This document shows, piece after piece, positions 1-6,334 of a stretch of DNA of 12,970 bases (position 1 is the first letter of the stretch; the number at the start of each line of letters is the position of its first letter). The DNA comes from Caldifarciminota bacterium. Lineage in GTDB: Bacteria > Hydrothermota > Hydrothermia > LBFQ01 > DSFT01. Made by a program: the position numbers and the translations under genes. The notes beneath the pieces were generated by a model. It was given only the letters and a program-made list of their open reading frames with translations. It did not search any database and was not told the origin of the DNA. The stretch is taken from contig WGAQ01000099.1 of NCBI GenBank assembly GCA_015494735.1, forward strand, positions 1 to 12,970. Direction: 5' to 3'.

Positions 1-1177
1 AAATAAAATTCTCCTGCGTCAACCTTGCAGTAATATTCGAAATCTCAAACCTGCCCAGATTCTCGGAATCTTCGGTATTCACATTCATAAAAACTATCTT
101 CGCATTATCATCCAAAACGATATTCGAGAAAATAAGAGTATTTACAATTGGAATATTTTTAAAATTTACCTTTCCCGAAAATTTGACTTCTTCAAAATCA
201 ACATCACTTGAAAAAATAGCTCCTTCGAAATTAACCTTGCCCAAAAATTGAACTTTCCCAAAATCAACCTTTTCTAAAAATTGGGTTTCTTTAAAGTTGG
301 CATCACCAAAAACACGTATGTTCCAAAAATTAATATACTTTATAAACCGAGTTCCTTCAAAATCAATATCACTGAGAAATTGGGATTCCCAAAAATCGCA
401 ACTCCCTAAAAACTGTGTTCCTATAAAAATTATATTCCCTAAAGCTCGAATCTCCCAAAAATAAATATCACCTGTAAATTGAGCTCCTAAAAAATCAACT
501 TTTCCGAAAAATCGAGCTCCTCCAAAGTTGGCTTCCGAAAATTGAATCCACCTAAAGTCTATTTTTCCAGAGAATTGGACTCCATTAAAATCTGTGACAT
601 ATTGAAACCAGATTTTCTCACCTCTTTTCCAGAACGAAAAATCCTTTTTAGCAATAAAAATAACTTCGTCTCTCTTATATTCAATTTCAGGATCTTCAAA
701 TTCCGGAAAAACAAATTTTTTAAAATCATAACCTTTACCCTTCAAAATCCCCCACCTTCCCTCCATGGTCCGCCAATTATATTCCACATCCCTATACTTC
801 CTGATTAACCTCCAGAATTCCTTTACAAATTCCTCATTCCAGTTTACTGTGAAGTTCTCTTCAGTCTCCTCTCCTTTTTGCCGCTTTTCTATCCACTGTC
901 TGTATTCTTCGTGGTTTTCCATCCAGATTTCGTTGATTTTTTCCACATGGAATATGCATCTGTCGAAGTGGATTATGGTTTTTCCGTCCTTTTGCTCGCA
1001 TTTTCGTATGGTCAGTCCCTGTTCTCGGAGACGCTCTGTTATGGTGTTGCAGTCTTCATCTCCCTCATGGACGGCGACGAATACATTTCTGCCACATACT
1101 TCACATCTTTGAGAACTGTAGAACTCAAGTTCTTCCCTATTGGAAACTTCCTGCGTCGGAAGGCGCCATTTCGACAT
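1..1177 (-). CDS. Pentapeptide-repeat protein with N-terminal CxxC motif, truncated by the window edge
   Basis: The frame is open from an ATG at 1177 to base 1 (392 codons seen); the stop lies outside the window. An in-frame TGA three codons upstream (1184-1186) makes this the first possible ATG. Residues 25-28 are CEVC, with more cysteines at 43, 60 and 74; residues 74-77 read CIFH, a segment I associate with N-termini of other pentapeptide proteins. Residues ~198-340 carry Phe every 5 then 6 residues (units such as LGAQF-TGDIYF), about a dozen 11-residue units, matching the Pentapeptide_3 style of right-handed beta-helix. There are no membrane segments or signal peptide, so it is probably cytoplasmic. 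No substrate or partner can be named. It lies 53 bases downstream of the DJ-1 gene on the same strand, beyond a hairpin. Codon use is far more AT-rich than the neighbours, especially after codon ~145, suggesting transfer. There is no clear Shine-Dalgarno. Family certain; function unknown. Confidence 0.88.
   Translation of the reverse strand, partial: MSKWRLPTQEVSNREELEFYSSQRCEVCGRNVFVAVHEGDEDCNTITERLREQGLTIRKCEQKDGKTIIHFDRCIFHVEKINEIWMENHEEYRQWIEKRQKGEETEENFTVNWNEEFVKEFWRLIRKYRDVEYNWRTMEGRWGILKGKGYDFKKFVFPEFEDPEIEYKRDEVIFIAKKDFSFWKRGEKIWFQYVTDFNGVQFSGKIDFRWIQFSEANFGGARFFGKVDFLGAQFTGDIYFWEIRALGNIIFIGTQFLGSCDFWESQFLSDIDFEGTRFIKYINFWNIRVFGDANFKETQFLEKVDFGKVQFLGKVNFEGAIFSSDVDFEEVKFSGKVNFKNIPIVNTLIFSNIVLDDNAKIVFMNVNTEDSENLGRFEISNITARLTQENFI
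158..586 (-). repeat. 11-residue (33-base) pentapeptide-type repeat array inside the CDS
   Basis: Residues 198-340 of the protein alternate 5- and 6-residue steps between Phe residues, for example GGARF-FGKVDF, LGAQF-TGDIYF, WESQF-LSDIDF, KETQF-LEKVDF and EGAIF-SSDVDF. Aromatic substitutions (W at the first position of several 5-mers) are frequent. The array decays after residue ~341, where Phe is replaced by Ile or Leu. Confidence 0.85.
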
Positions 1178-1191
1178 GAAAAATCACATCA

Positions 1192-1197
1192 ATTTTA
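1192..1197 (-). promoter_or_regulatory. Possible -10 box (TAAAAT) for the pentapeptide gene
   Basis: On the minus strand TAAAAT occupies 1197-1192, 14 bases before the ATG at 1177, which would give a leader of about 6-8 bases. No recognisable -35 lies 16-18 bases upstream; that position falls in the G-rich hairpin. Read-through from the upstream DJ-1 gene is the alternative. Confidence 0.25.
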
Positions 1198-1208
1198 AAG
1201 TCAAAACA

Positions 1209-1224
1209 GGGGGAGCGTTCCCCC
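1209..1224 (-). terminator. Probable intrinsic terminator after the DJ-1 gene
   Basis: The minus strand reads GGGGGA-ACGC-TCCCCC, a 6-bp stem with a 4-base loop, followed by TGTTTTGACTTT. It starts 6 bases past the TAG stop of the DJ-1 gene. The T-run is short but present, so termination of the propeller/DJ-1 transcript is plausible, possibly partial. Confidence 0.6.
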
Positions 1225-1230
1225 CACTCC

Positions 1231-1824
1231 CTATTTCTCAACGAAATCTATACCCAGCAGTTTTATGAACTCCCTCATCCACCTGGGATGAGCAGGCCAT
1301 GCCGGTGCAGTCACAAGATTACCATCCACAACAGCATCATCTATGGCCACTTCCACATATTCGGCACCTGCATTCTTTATATCAGGGGATACAGCAGGAT
1401 AACATGTGGCCCTCTTGCCTTTCAGTGCCCCGGGAATGGCAGCCAGGACCAGAGGACCATGACATATCGCCGCTATGGGCTTGCCCGCATCCACAAAATG
1501 CCTGACTATTTCCAGAACCCTGGGATTGAGGCGTATGTATTCGGGAGCCCTTCCACCCGGAAGGACCAGACCATCGTATTCCTCAGGATTCACATCGTCG
1601 AAATTCTTATTGAGGGTAAAGTAGTGGCCGGGCTTTTCGCTGTATGTCTGCTCTCCCGTGAAGTCGTGAACAGCCGTTATGACACGCTCTCCAGCCTTCT
1701 TATCAGGACAAACCGCGTCCACCTGGACGCCCACCGTCTGTAGAATCTGGAAGGGGACCATCGTCTCATAATCCTCTGCATAGTCCCCTGCTATCAACAG
1801 AACCTTCTTTGCCATAGCAACCAA
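1231..1824 (-). CDS. DJ-1/PfpI family protein (class I glutamine-amidotransferase-like fold)
   Basis: This is a single-domain protein of 197 residues from a TTG start, a usual length for the DJ-1/PfpI superfamily. The nucleophile elbow AAICHGP places the reactive cysteine at residue 121 next to His122. Glu20, in the early loop AEDYET, matches the conserved acid that tunes that cysteine. LVLPGGRAPEY (86-96) is the family's central strand-loop. Members act as glyoxalase/deglycase enzymes, chaperones or peptidases; which one cannot be read here. It has no signal peptide and so is cytoplasmic. Start choice: GGGAG at 1835-1831 lies 6 bases before TTG at 1824 but 15 before the next ATG (1815), so TTG is preferred, though ATG (194 residues) remains possible. 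It begins 13 bases after the stop of the secreted propeller gene, implying co-transcription, and is followed by a hairpin terminator. Confidence 0.93.
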   Translation of the reverse strand: MVAMAKKVLLIAGDYAEDYETMVPFQILQTVGVQVDAVCPDKKAGERVITAVHDFTGEQTYSEKPGHYFTLNKNFDDVNPEEYDGLVLPGGRAPEYIRLNPRVLEIVRHFVDAGKPIAAICHGPLVLAAIPGALKGKRATCYPAVSPDIKNAGAEYVEVAIDDAVVDGNLVTAPAWPAHPRWMREFIKLLGIDFVEK

Positions 1825-1830
1825 ATTATA

Positions 1831-1835
1831 CTCCC
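1831..1835 (-). promoter_or_regulatory. Ribosome binding site that favours the TTG start of the DJ-1 gene
   Basis: GGGAG on the minus strand is 6 bases from TTG (1824-1822) and 15 bases from the in-frame ATG (1815-1813). The spacing supports the rare start codon. Confidence 0.55.
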
Positions 1836-1837
1836 AC

Positions 1838-4003
1838 TCAATTTATCACTATACGTAGATGCCTCGAACGATTCCCGATGCGGAGAATCAGCATATAAAC
1901 GCCGCTCCGGAGAGAAGGAATCGGAATCCGATGAATTCCAGAGGGCATAAATCCCGGACCTGCAACGTGAATCCTTCGCCCATCCACACCGTAAATCTCC
2001 ACCCCAACATATCCGGCCTCCTTCAGGAGAATCTCCAGGAAATGACCCTGAACGGTTATGGACACATCCCCTCCGGAACCCTCCCCCACCATCGACACAG
2101 GATAGTCCAGTCTGCTAACGAAAACATCCAGAGCACCCCCTGCTCCCATACGCACCGCCCCCTCCACGAATCCCGAGGTACCGCGAGTATTTCCGGCCAC
2201 GTATATTCCCCCTCCCGATGCTCCGATAGAGCGGGCCACATCATCCGAATCGGAGGCCAGAATGACGACTGAAGACACATGCAACAGTGCCGTGTCTATC
2301 AGAGCAACGAATGCGTCGCTGCCCCCCGTGGTTCCAATTACCACCCCTCCGGAAGCAAACCCACTTCCATCCTCCGTATATCCAGAGAGGGCCAGGAGAG
2401 AATCGTACATAACCACATCCTCCACCCCATCATCTGCTGCAGATGCCAGGACAATACTCCCCAGGTGCTCATTCATGTCAGAGGACAGAGCGCTCACGAA
2501 TCCATCCAGCCCTCCGGTATTCCCCACCACCGTCCTCCATGGAGCGAATTCCTCGGCAGAATCCGTCCATCCTCCCACGTAAACCCTTCCGGAACCGGAG
2601 ATATACAGAGCATTTCCGCTATCCAGTCCGGGGGATGAGAGGATAGCACTCGAGAAATGGACATTCAAATCGGACGAGAGTTTGCTCACGAAGGCATCCA
2701 TGGAACCGGGATTCCCGAAGAAGACCCTGTTGGGGGCAAACGTTTCCGGGGACCAGGTATATCCGGAGAGGAATACATTCCCCGAATCGTCCACTTCCAC
2801 ATTTAGGGCCCCATCCATACCACCGGAGCCCAATATGGCAGTGTTGAAGTGAAGGGAAAGGTCTGCAGAGAGATTGCTGACGAAAGCATCGTAGGAGCCC
2901 GTCTCCCCGAATACCACCCTGACCGGAGCGAATGTGCTGTAATCGTCCGTATATCCTGCCACATAAATACCACCATCCGGTCCCACGGAGAGCCCGTAGG
3001 CATAATCGGAACCACCAGAAGAAACAATTGCAGTGGCGAGGTGCTCGTCGAGGGAAGGCGAGAGTCGGCTCACGAATACATCCACCCCTCCGGTGTCCCC
3101 GAAGAAGACCCTGTCGGGAGCGAAACTGGAGGAGCACGATGTCCATCCGGCCACGTAAATGCTTCCATCTGCTCCCACCTTCACATCCCGGGCGTAGTCC
3201 CATCCACACGAGCCGATTATGGCCGTGGCTATGTGGGTGGAAAGGTCGGGGGAGAGTTTCGTCACGAATACATCGGGGGCATCACGCCCGTTCACCGAAC
3301 CGAAGTAGAACCTGTCAGGGGCGAACATATAGGAATAGAGGGTGGCCCCCGCGACGAGAACACTTCCATCCCCACCCACCGCCATGGAAAACCCATAATC
3401 GTTCTGCGGAGAGGCAATCACCGCTGTGAAAACGGGGTCTATCACCAGGGGCCATCTGCCATCGTATCCCTCAACGGAGAAGGAGATGGTATCTCCCCGG
3501 ATGGAAACCTCTACGGGAAATTCCCGAACTCCCTGATAGGCCTTTATATCTCCGATTCTGACCATACCCCCGCTGCTCCGCAGAGAGATTTTCCCATTCT
3601 CCTCCACGATGCTGGCCCCGGAGACGCTCAGGACGATATCCCGGGGGTCACCGCCGGGGTGAATCAGGAATTGAAGTTCCACATCTCCATCGACGAAGAG
3701 CAATTCAGCATCTATGAAGGGATATATCCCCTCCAGGAGCAATCCACGGTATGCGGGAAGTCGGGCAAGGGCAGAACCCCCTCCGAAGAATGAAACCGTC
3801 TCGACGGTCGGGTATCTACCCAGTATGCTGGAAGGGACAGAGTTGAAGTCAATCACAGCATCCCCGATACGTATTATTCCATCCTTCTCCACCAGAATGC
3901 CCTCCGGATGCAGGGAGTGAAAGGCCACCCGATTGCCCATCTGCCCGCGGTTCTCCACGAATACCCCTGCATGCAGGAGAAACCAGACCGGAATTCCCGC
4001 CAT
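1838..4003 (-). CDS. Secreted seven-bladed SBBP-type beta-propeller protein with C-terminal FlgD/Por-like domain
   Basis: The protein has 721 residues from ATG 4003. Residues 1-15 are hydrophobic, a short and poor signal peptide. Residues ~16-192 resemble the N-terminal domain of SBBP proteins: VENRGQ (16-21), FIDAELLF (96-103), LQFLIHPGGDP (110-120) and YDGRWPLVIDP (180-190). Residues 194-636 are seven tandem 60-65 residue units, each with D-Y/G near the start, G-x-I/V-Y/F-V-A/S-G in the middle, then F-A-P-x-R, a glycine-rich turn and D-x-F-V-S-x-L. Seven units suit one closed propeller. After a Gly/Ser linker, residues ~645-721 (EIYGVDGRRI, PSGIHRIPI, LRSGVYMLILRI) look like the FlgD-Ig / type IX sorting-type C-terminal domain of exported FCB and WOR-3 proteins. 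The ligand is unknown. The reading frame could extend to 4102, but that would overlap the divergent NfeD start; the promoter at 4011-4039 supports 4003. Confidence 0.88.
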   Translation of the reverse strand: MAGIPVWFLLHAGVFVENRGQMGNRVAFHSLHPEGILVEKDGIIRIGDAVIDFNSVPSSILGRYPTVETVSFFGGGSALARLPAYRGLLLEGIYPFIDAELLFVDGDVELQFLIHPGGDPRDIVLSVSGASIVEENGKISLRSSGGMVRIGDIKAYQGVREFPVEVSIRGDTISFSVEGYDGRWPLVIDPVFTAVIASPQNDYGFSMAVGGDGSVLVAGATLYSYMFAPDRFYFGSVNGRDAPDVFVTKLSPDLSTHIATAIIGSCGWDYARDVKVGADGSIYVAGWTSCSSSFAPDRVFFGDTGGVDVFVSRLSPSLDEHLATAIVSSGGSDYAYGLSVGPDGGIYVAGYTDDYSTFAPVRVVFGETGSYDAFVSNLSADLSLHFNTAILGSGGMDGALNVEVDDSGNVFLSGYTWSPETFAPNRVFFGNPGSMDAFVSKLSSDLNVHFSSAILSSPGLDSGNALYISGSGRVYVGGWTDSAEEFAPWRTVVGNTGGLDGFVSALSSDMNEHLGSIVLASAADDGVEDVVMYDSLLALSGYTEDGSGFASGGVVIGTTGGSDAFVALIDTALLHVSSVVILASDSDDVARSIGASGGGIYVAGNTRGTSGFVEGAVRMGAGGALDVFVSRLDYPVSMVGEGSGGDVSITVQGHFLEILLKEAGYVGVEIYGVDGRRIHVAGPGFMPSGIHRIPIPSLRSGVYMLILRIGNRSRHLRIVIN
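2096..3424 (-). repeat. Seven tandem propeller-blade repeats (SBBP type)
   Basis: Blades in protein order occupy residues 194-258, 259-322, 323-386, 387-450, 451-514, 515-576 and 577-636. Blades 1-5 share FAP-x-R; blades 6 and 7 have diverged (FASGG and FVEGA) and are slightly shorter, so the array is most degenerate towards the C-terminus. The DNA of blades 1-5 is visibly similar, consistent with internal duplication. Confidence 0.85.
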
Positions 4004-4010
4004 AGCACAA

Positions 4011-4039
4011 ATTCTAAACCGGTTCAGCGGAACTGTAAA
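4011..4039 (-). promoter_or_regulatory. Strong sigma-70-type promoter for the propeller gene, predicting a leaderless mRNA
   Basis: On the minus strand TTTACA (4039-4034; 5 of 6 to TTGACA) is separated by 17 bases from TAGAAT (4016-4011; 5 of 6 to TATAAT). The ATG begins 7 bases after the -10 box, exactly where transcription should start. No Shine-Dalgarno precedes the ATG, whereas internal genes of the operons here have good ones. Confidence 0.65.
4014..4027. promoter_or_regulatory. 14-bp near-perfect palindrome between divergent promoters, candidate operator
   Basis: CTAAACCGGTTCAG pairs with its own complement at 6 of 7 positions, with a perfect AACCGGTT core (4017-4024). It overlaps the minus-strand -10 box and lies just upstream of the plus-strand -10 box, so one bound protein could affect both genes. 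Chance occurrence cannot be excluded. Confidence 0.35.
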
Positions 4040-4041
4040 AT
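4036..4041 (+). promoter_or_regulatory. Candidate -10 box (TAAAAT) for the NfeD-slipin operon
   Basis: TAAAAT (5 of 6 to TATAAT) ends 8 bases before ATG 4050, so transcription would begin at the start codon. No good -35 is seen 16-18 bases upstream. It physically overlaps the -35 box of the divergent promoter. The ATG has no Shine-Dalgarno. Confidence 0.45.
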
Positions 4042-4049
4042 TTGCACAG

Positions 4050-5255
4050 ATGATTGCGATTCTGACAGGTGCCATCCTCCAGGCCAACATAGAGGGTCCC
4101 ATTACTCCGGTGACGGCTGACTACGTCGAGAGGGTCTTCCGCAGAGCGAAGGAAGGGGATTATTCGCACATCCTCATAATAATCAACACGCCGGGCGGTC
4201 TGGAAAGCGCCATGCGCAGAATCGTAAGGGAAATCCTGAACTCCCCTATTCCCGTCATCACATACGTGTACCCACAGGGCTCGAGGGCGGCATCCGCCGG
4301 AGTCTTCATAACCCTCGCCGGCGATGTGGTGGCCATGGCGGAGGGGACCAACATGGGCTCTGCCAGTCCGGTTTCCCTCATGGGGCCCATGGACTCCGTC
4401 ATGCAGAAGAAGGTGATGAACGACCTGAAGGCCTTCCTCATAAGCATTCTGGAGAAGAAGAACAGACCCACATTCTGGGCGGACAGCTTCGTGGTGCACG
4501 CCCGCTCCTACTCCGCCCGCGAGTTGAAGGAGTACGGCCTCATCGACTACATTGCCAACTCCGTGGAAGAACTGCTGGACTCCGTGGGAATTCAGGACAG
4601 GGCGATAGAGAAGATGGACAAGAGCACGAGGGAAAAGGTCCTGGAGAAGATAGCAGACCCCAATATAGCCTACTTCCTGCTCCTCATCGGACTCTATGGA
4701 ATCATATTCGAACTGGCCAATCCCGGTTTCGGGGTCTCGGGGACCATAGGGGCCATATCCCTCATCCTGGCCCTGTTCGCCCTGCAGGTCCTGAGCGCCA
4801 GCATGGCCGGGGTACTGCTCATAATACTGGGATTCGTTTTCTTCTTCGTGGAGATAAAGCTCCAGTCCCATGGCCTATTTGGACTGGCGGGCGTTGTATC
4901 CTTCCTCATTGGCTCCTTCATGCTTTACAGTTCATCCCCCCAGGGCATAGGACTCTCGCCCGTCAGTATATGGGTGGCAACGGGATTGACCCTCTTTTTC
5001 TTCTTCGTCGTCGTGGCGCTGGCCATAAAGGCCCTAAGGCTCAGACCCAGCACCGGAAAGGAGGGCATGATAGGGGAAGAGGGGGAGGTGATAGAGGACT
5101 TCGACGAGAAGGGAGAAGGAAGGGTGATGGTGCACGGGGAAATATGGTGGGCAAAATCCGACAGGCCCCTGAAGAAGGGGGAGAAGGTGGTGGTGGTGGA
5201 CGTCAGGGGTCTGAAGTTGAAGGTGGAGAAATTGAACGAAAACACGGAGGTGTAA
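4050..5255 (+). CDS. NfeD-family membrane-bound serine protease (ClpP-class)
   Basis: The protein has 401 residues from ATG 4050; a further 39 codons are open upstream but overlap the divergent gene and look non-coding. A short hydrophobic leader (2-12) precedes a ClpP/crotonase-like protease domain. INTPGG (45-50) forms the oxyanion region and RAASAG carries the predicted nucleophile Ser82. Lys121 (QKKVMND) is the likely general base, by alignment from memory with the Ser97/Lys138 dyad of Pyrococcus PH1510. Residues ~206-330 contain four to five membrane segments with the NfeD hallmark FELANPGFGVSG (220-231). Residues ~338-400 form the soluble NfeD/OB-like domain. The archaeal homologue cleaves the hydrophobic C-terminus of its partner stomatin, and the partner here is the next gene, one base away. 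Members take part in membrane-protein quality control. Full length, no defect seen. Confidence 0.95.
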   Translation: MIAILTGAILQANIEGPITPVTADYVERVFRRAKEGDYSHILIIINTPGGLESAMRRIVREILNSPIPVITYVYPQGSRAASAGVFITLAGDVVAMAEGTNMGSASPVSLMGPMDSVMQKKVMNDLKAFLISILEKKNRPTFWADSFVVHARSYSARELKEYGLIDYIANSVEELLDSVGIQDRAIEKMDKSTREKVLEKIADPNIAYFLLLIGLYGIIFELANPGFGVSGTIGAISLILALFALQVLSASMAGVLLIILGFVFFFVEIKLQSHGLFGLAGVVSFLIGSFMLYSSSPQGIGLSPVSIWVATGLTLFFFFVVVALAIKALRLRPSTGKEGMIGEEGEVIEDFDEKGEGRVMVHGEIWWAKSDRPLKKGEKVVVVDVRGLKLKVEKLNENTEV

Positions 5256-5256
5256 T

Positions 5257-6018
5257 ATGGTGGTGGGACTGTCAACACTCGTTTTTCTCATCTTTCTGGG
5301 CATCATACTCCTCTCGTCCATGATTCGAATCCTGAACGAGTACGAGAGGGGTGTGGTCTTTCGTCTGGGAAGATTCATAGGGGTCAAGGGCCCCGGACTG
5401 GTCATCCTGATTCCGATAATCGACCGTCTGGTGAAGGTGGACACCAGGGTCATAACGCTGGATGTCCCCCCGCAGGATGTGATAACCCGGGATAACGTTT
5501 CCATAAAAGTTAACGCGGTGGTGTACTTCAGGGTAATAGAACCCGCAAAAGCCGTCCTGGAGGTCGAAGACTACCTGTATGCCACGAGTCAGCTATCACA
5601 GACCACTTTGAGAAGCGTTCTCGGTGAAGTGGAACTGGATGAGATTCTGGCGGAGAGGGAAAAACTCAACATGAAGTTGCAGGAAATCATAGACAGGCAG
5701 ACGGACCCCTGGGGGATAAAAGTAATGGCAGTAGAGATAAAACATGTGGACCTCCCGGACGAGATGCGCAGGGCCATGGCCAAGCAGGCAGAGGCGGAGA
5801 GGGAAAGGAGGGCCAAAGTCATATCCGCAGAAGGAGAATATCAGGCGGCAATGAAGTTGAAGGAAGCAGCGGAAATACTGGCACAGAATCCCATAACGAT
5901 ACAGCTGAGATACCTGCAAACACTTTCGGAAATTGCTTCAGAAAAGATGACCACGGTTGCATTCCCGCTACCGCTGGACCTCATCGAGGGGCTCCTTTAC
6001 AGGAAGAAGAGCGACTGA
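5257..6018 (+). CDS. Slipin / stomatin-like SPFH protein, partner of NfeD
   Basis: A 253-residue protein, the usual slipin length. Residues 4-22 are a membrane-inserted hydrophobic segment, followed by the SPFH (band 7) domain with NEYERGVVFRLGR (27-39), KGPGLVILIPIIDR (44-57), the DVPPQDVITRDNVSIKVNAVVYFRV region (69-93) and LRSVLGEVELDEIL (118-131). An Ala/Glu/Lys-rich coiled coil (~174-210) follows, and the C-terminal part FPLPLDLI (236-243) is the hydrophobic region that NfeD-type proteases cut in archaeal homologues. Slipins oligomerise on the membrane and organise microdomains. GGAGG (5246-5250) lies 6 bases before the ATG and overlaps the end of NfeD; the gap after the NfeD stop is one base, so the two are translationally linked. 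Confidence 0.95.
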   Translation: MVVGLSTLVFLIFLGIILLSSMIRILNEYERGVVFRLGRFIGVKGPGLVILIPIIDRLVKVDTRVITLDVPPQDVITRDNVSIKVNAVVYFRVIEPAKAVLEVEDYLYATSQLSQTTLRSVLGEVELDEILAEREKLNMKLQEIIDRQTDPWGIKVMAVEIKHVDLPDEMRRAMAKQAEAERERRAKVISAEGEYQAAMKLKEAAEILAQNPITIQLRYLQTLSEIASEKMTTVAFPLPLDLIEGLLYRKKSD

Positions 6019-6028
6019 TATTCCGGTA

Positions 6029-6049
6029 TAGGGGGAAAACTTCCCCCTA
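6029..6049. terminator. Bidirectional hairpin between convergent slipin and small-protein genes
   Basis: TAGGGGGAA pairs with TTCCCCCTA through a 3-base loop, a 9-bp perfect stem. It lies 10 bases after the slipin stop, and its distal arm contains the TAG stop (6047-6049) of the minus-strand gene. There is no T-run on either side, so it may work as a transcript-stabilising 3' end rather than a canonical intrinsic terminator. Confidence 0.55.
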
Positions 6050-6322
6050 AGGAATCATGGATTCCCATGCATAGACCCTGAATCCCTTTCCTTTGAGTTT
6101 CTCCCGCCACTTATTGAAGAGCCCTCCCAGTTCCACCTCCGTGCGGAAGAGGATGGCCACCATGTGGCCGGGCCACACCACCGTATCCAGCATGGGATTG
6201 AAGAACTGGCTCCATGCGAGCACTCTGGGAACTATGAAGTACTCCTCCACGTACTGCTCCAGGTCCCTGCGGAACTCCTCCTCGAAGCCCGCATCGATGA
6301 AAACGATATAGCTCCTCAGCAT
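6047..6322 (-). CDS. Small PG0541-like transporter-associated protein (PII-like fold suspected)
   Basis: A 91-residue protein without signal peptide or membrane segment. The middle VLAWSQFFNPMLDTVVWPGH (34-53) and the end GFRVYAWESMIP resemble the PG0541 family: a Trp after a Val/Gly turn, a T/H-V-W-P-G segment followed by a hydrophobic strand, and a final G-x-R-x-Y/F-x-W strand. I recall that family as a small PII-like domain commonly encoded at the 3' end of RND efflux operons. Here it lies on the same strand as an RND operon, but after the flavoprotein gene, whose stop is 12 bases upstream. GGGGG 6 bases before the ATG serves as ribosome binding site. Being a real gene is well supported by spacing and ribosome site; the family assignment is by memory of motif only. 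Confidence 0.6.
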   Translation of the reverse strand: MLRSYIVFIDAGFEEEFRRDLEQYVEEYFIVPRVLAWSQFFNPMLDTVVWPGHMVAILFRTEVELGGLFNKWREKLKGKGFRVYAWESMIP

Positions 6323-6334
6323 CCTGCACCCCCT

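Noticed and set aside
158..586. Regularly spaced short AT-rich repeats that could suggest a CRISPR array
   Set aside because: The ~33-base period is a coding periodicity of an 11-residue protein repeat; the units are not identical and there is no repeat/spacer alternation.
542..1198. Three plus-strand frames of 88-115 codons in the left region
   Set aside because: They lie opposite the pentapeptide gene and are Phe/Ser/Ile-rich antisense products of its AT-rich repeats.
2619..3209. 196-codon minus-strand frame in another register of the propeller gene
   Set aside because: It overlaps the blade repeats in the wrong frame, is Arg/Cys-rich and has no recognisable features.
2849..3793. 314-codon plus-strand frame opposite the propeller gene
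   Set aside because: It is antisense to the blade repeats and merely mirrors their periodicity; no domain or ribosome site.
3933..4049. Upstream 39-codon extension of the NfeD frame
   Set aside because: It would overlap the propeller N-terminus, is not membrane- or protease-like, and lies upstream of the candidate -10 box; ATG 4050 gives a hydrophobic leader and family-like length.
4004..4102. Upstream 33-codon extension of the propeller frame
   Set aside because: It would overlap the NfeD start on the other strand, and the strong promoter at 4011-4039 places transcription start at ATG 4003.
4014..4871. 285-codon minus-strand frame opposite NfeD
   Set aside because: Antisense shadow rich in Gly/His/Glu; NfeD on the plus strand has complete catalytic and membrane motifs.
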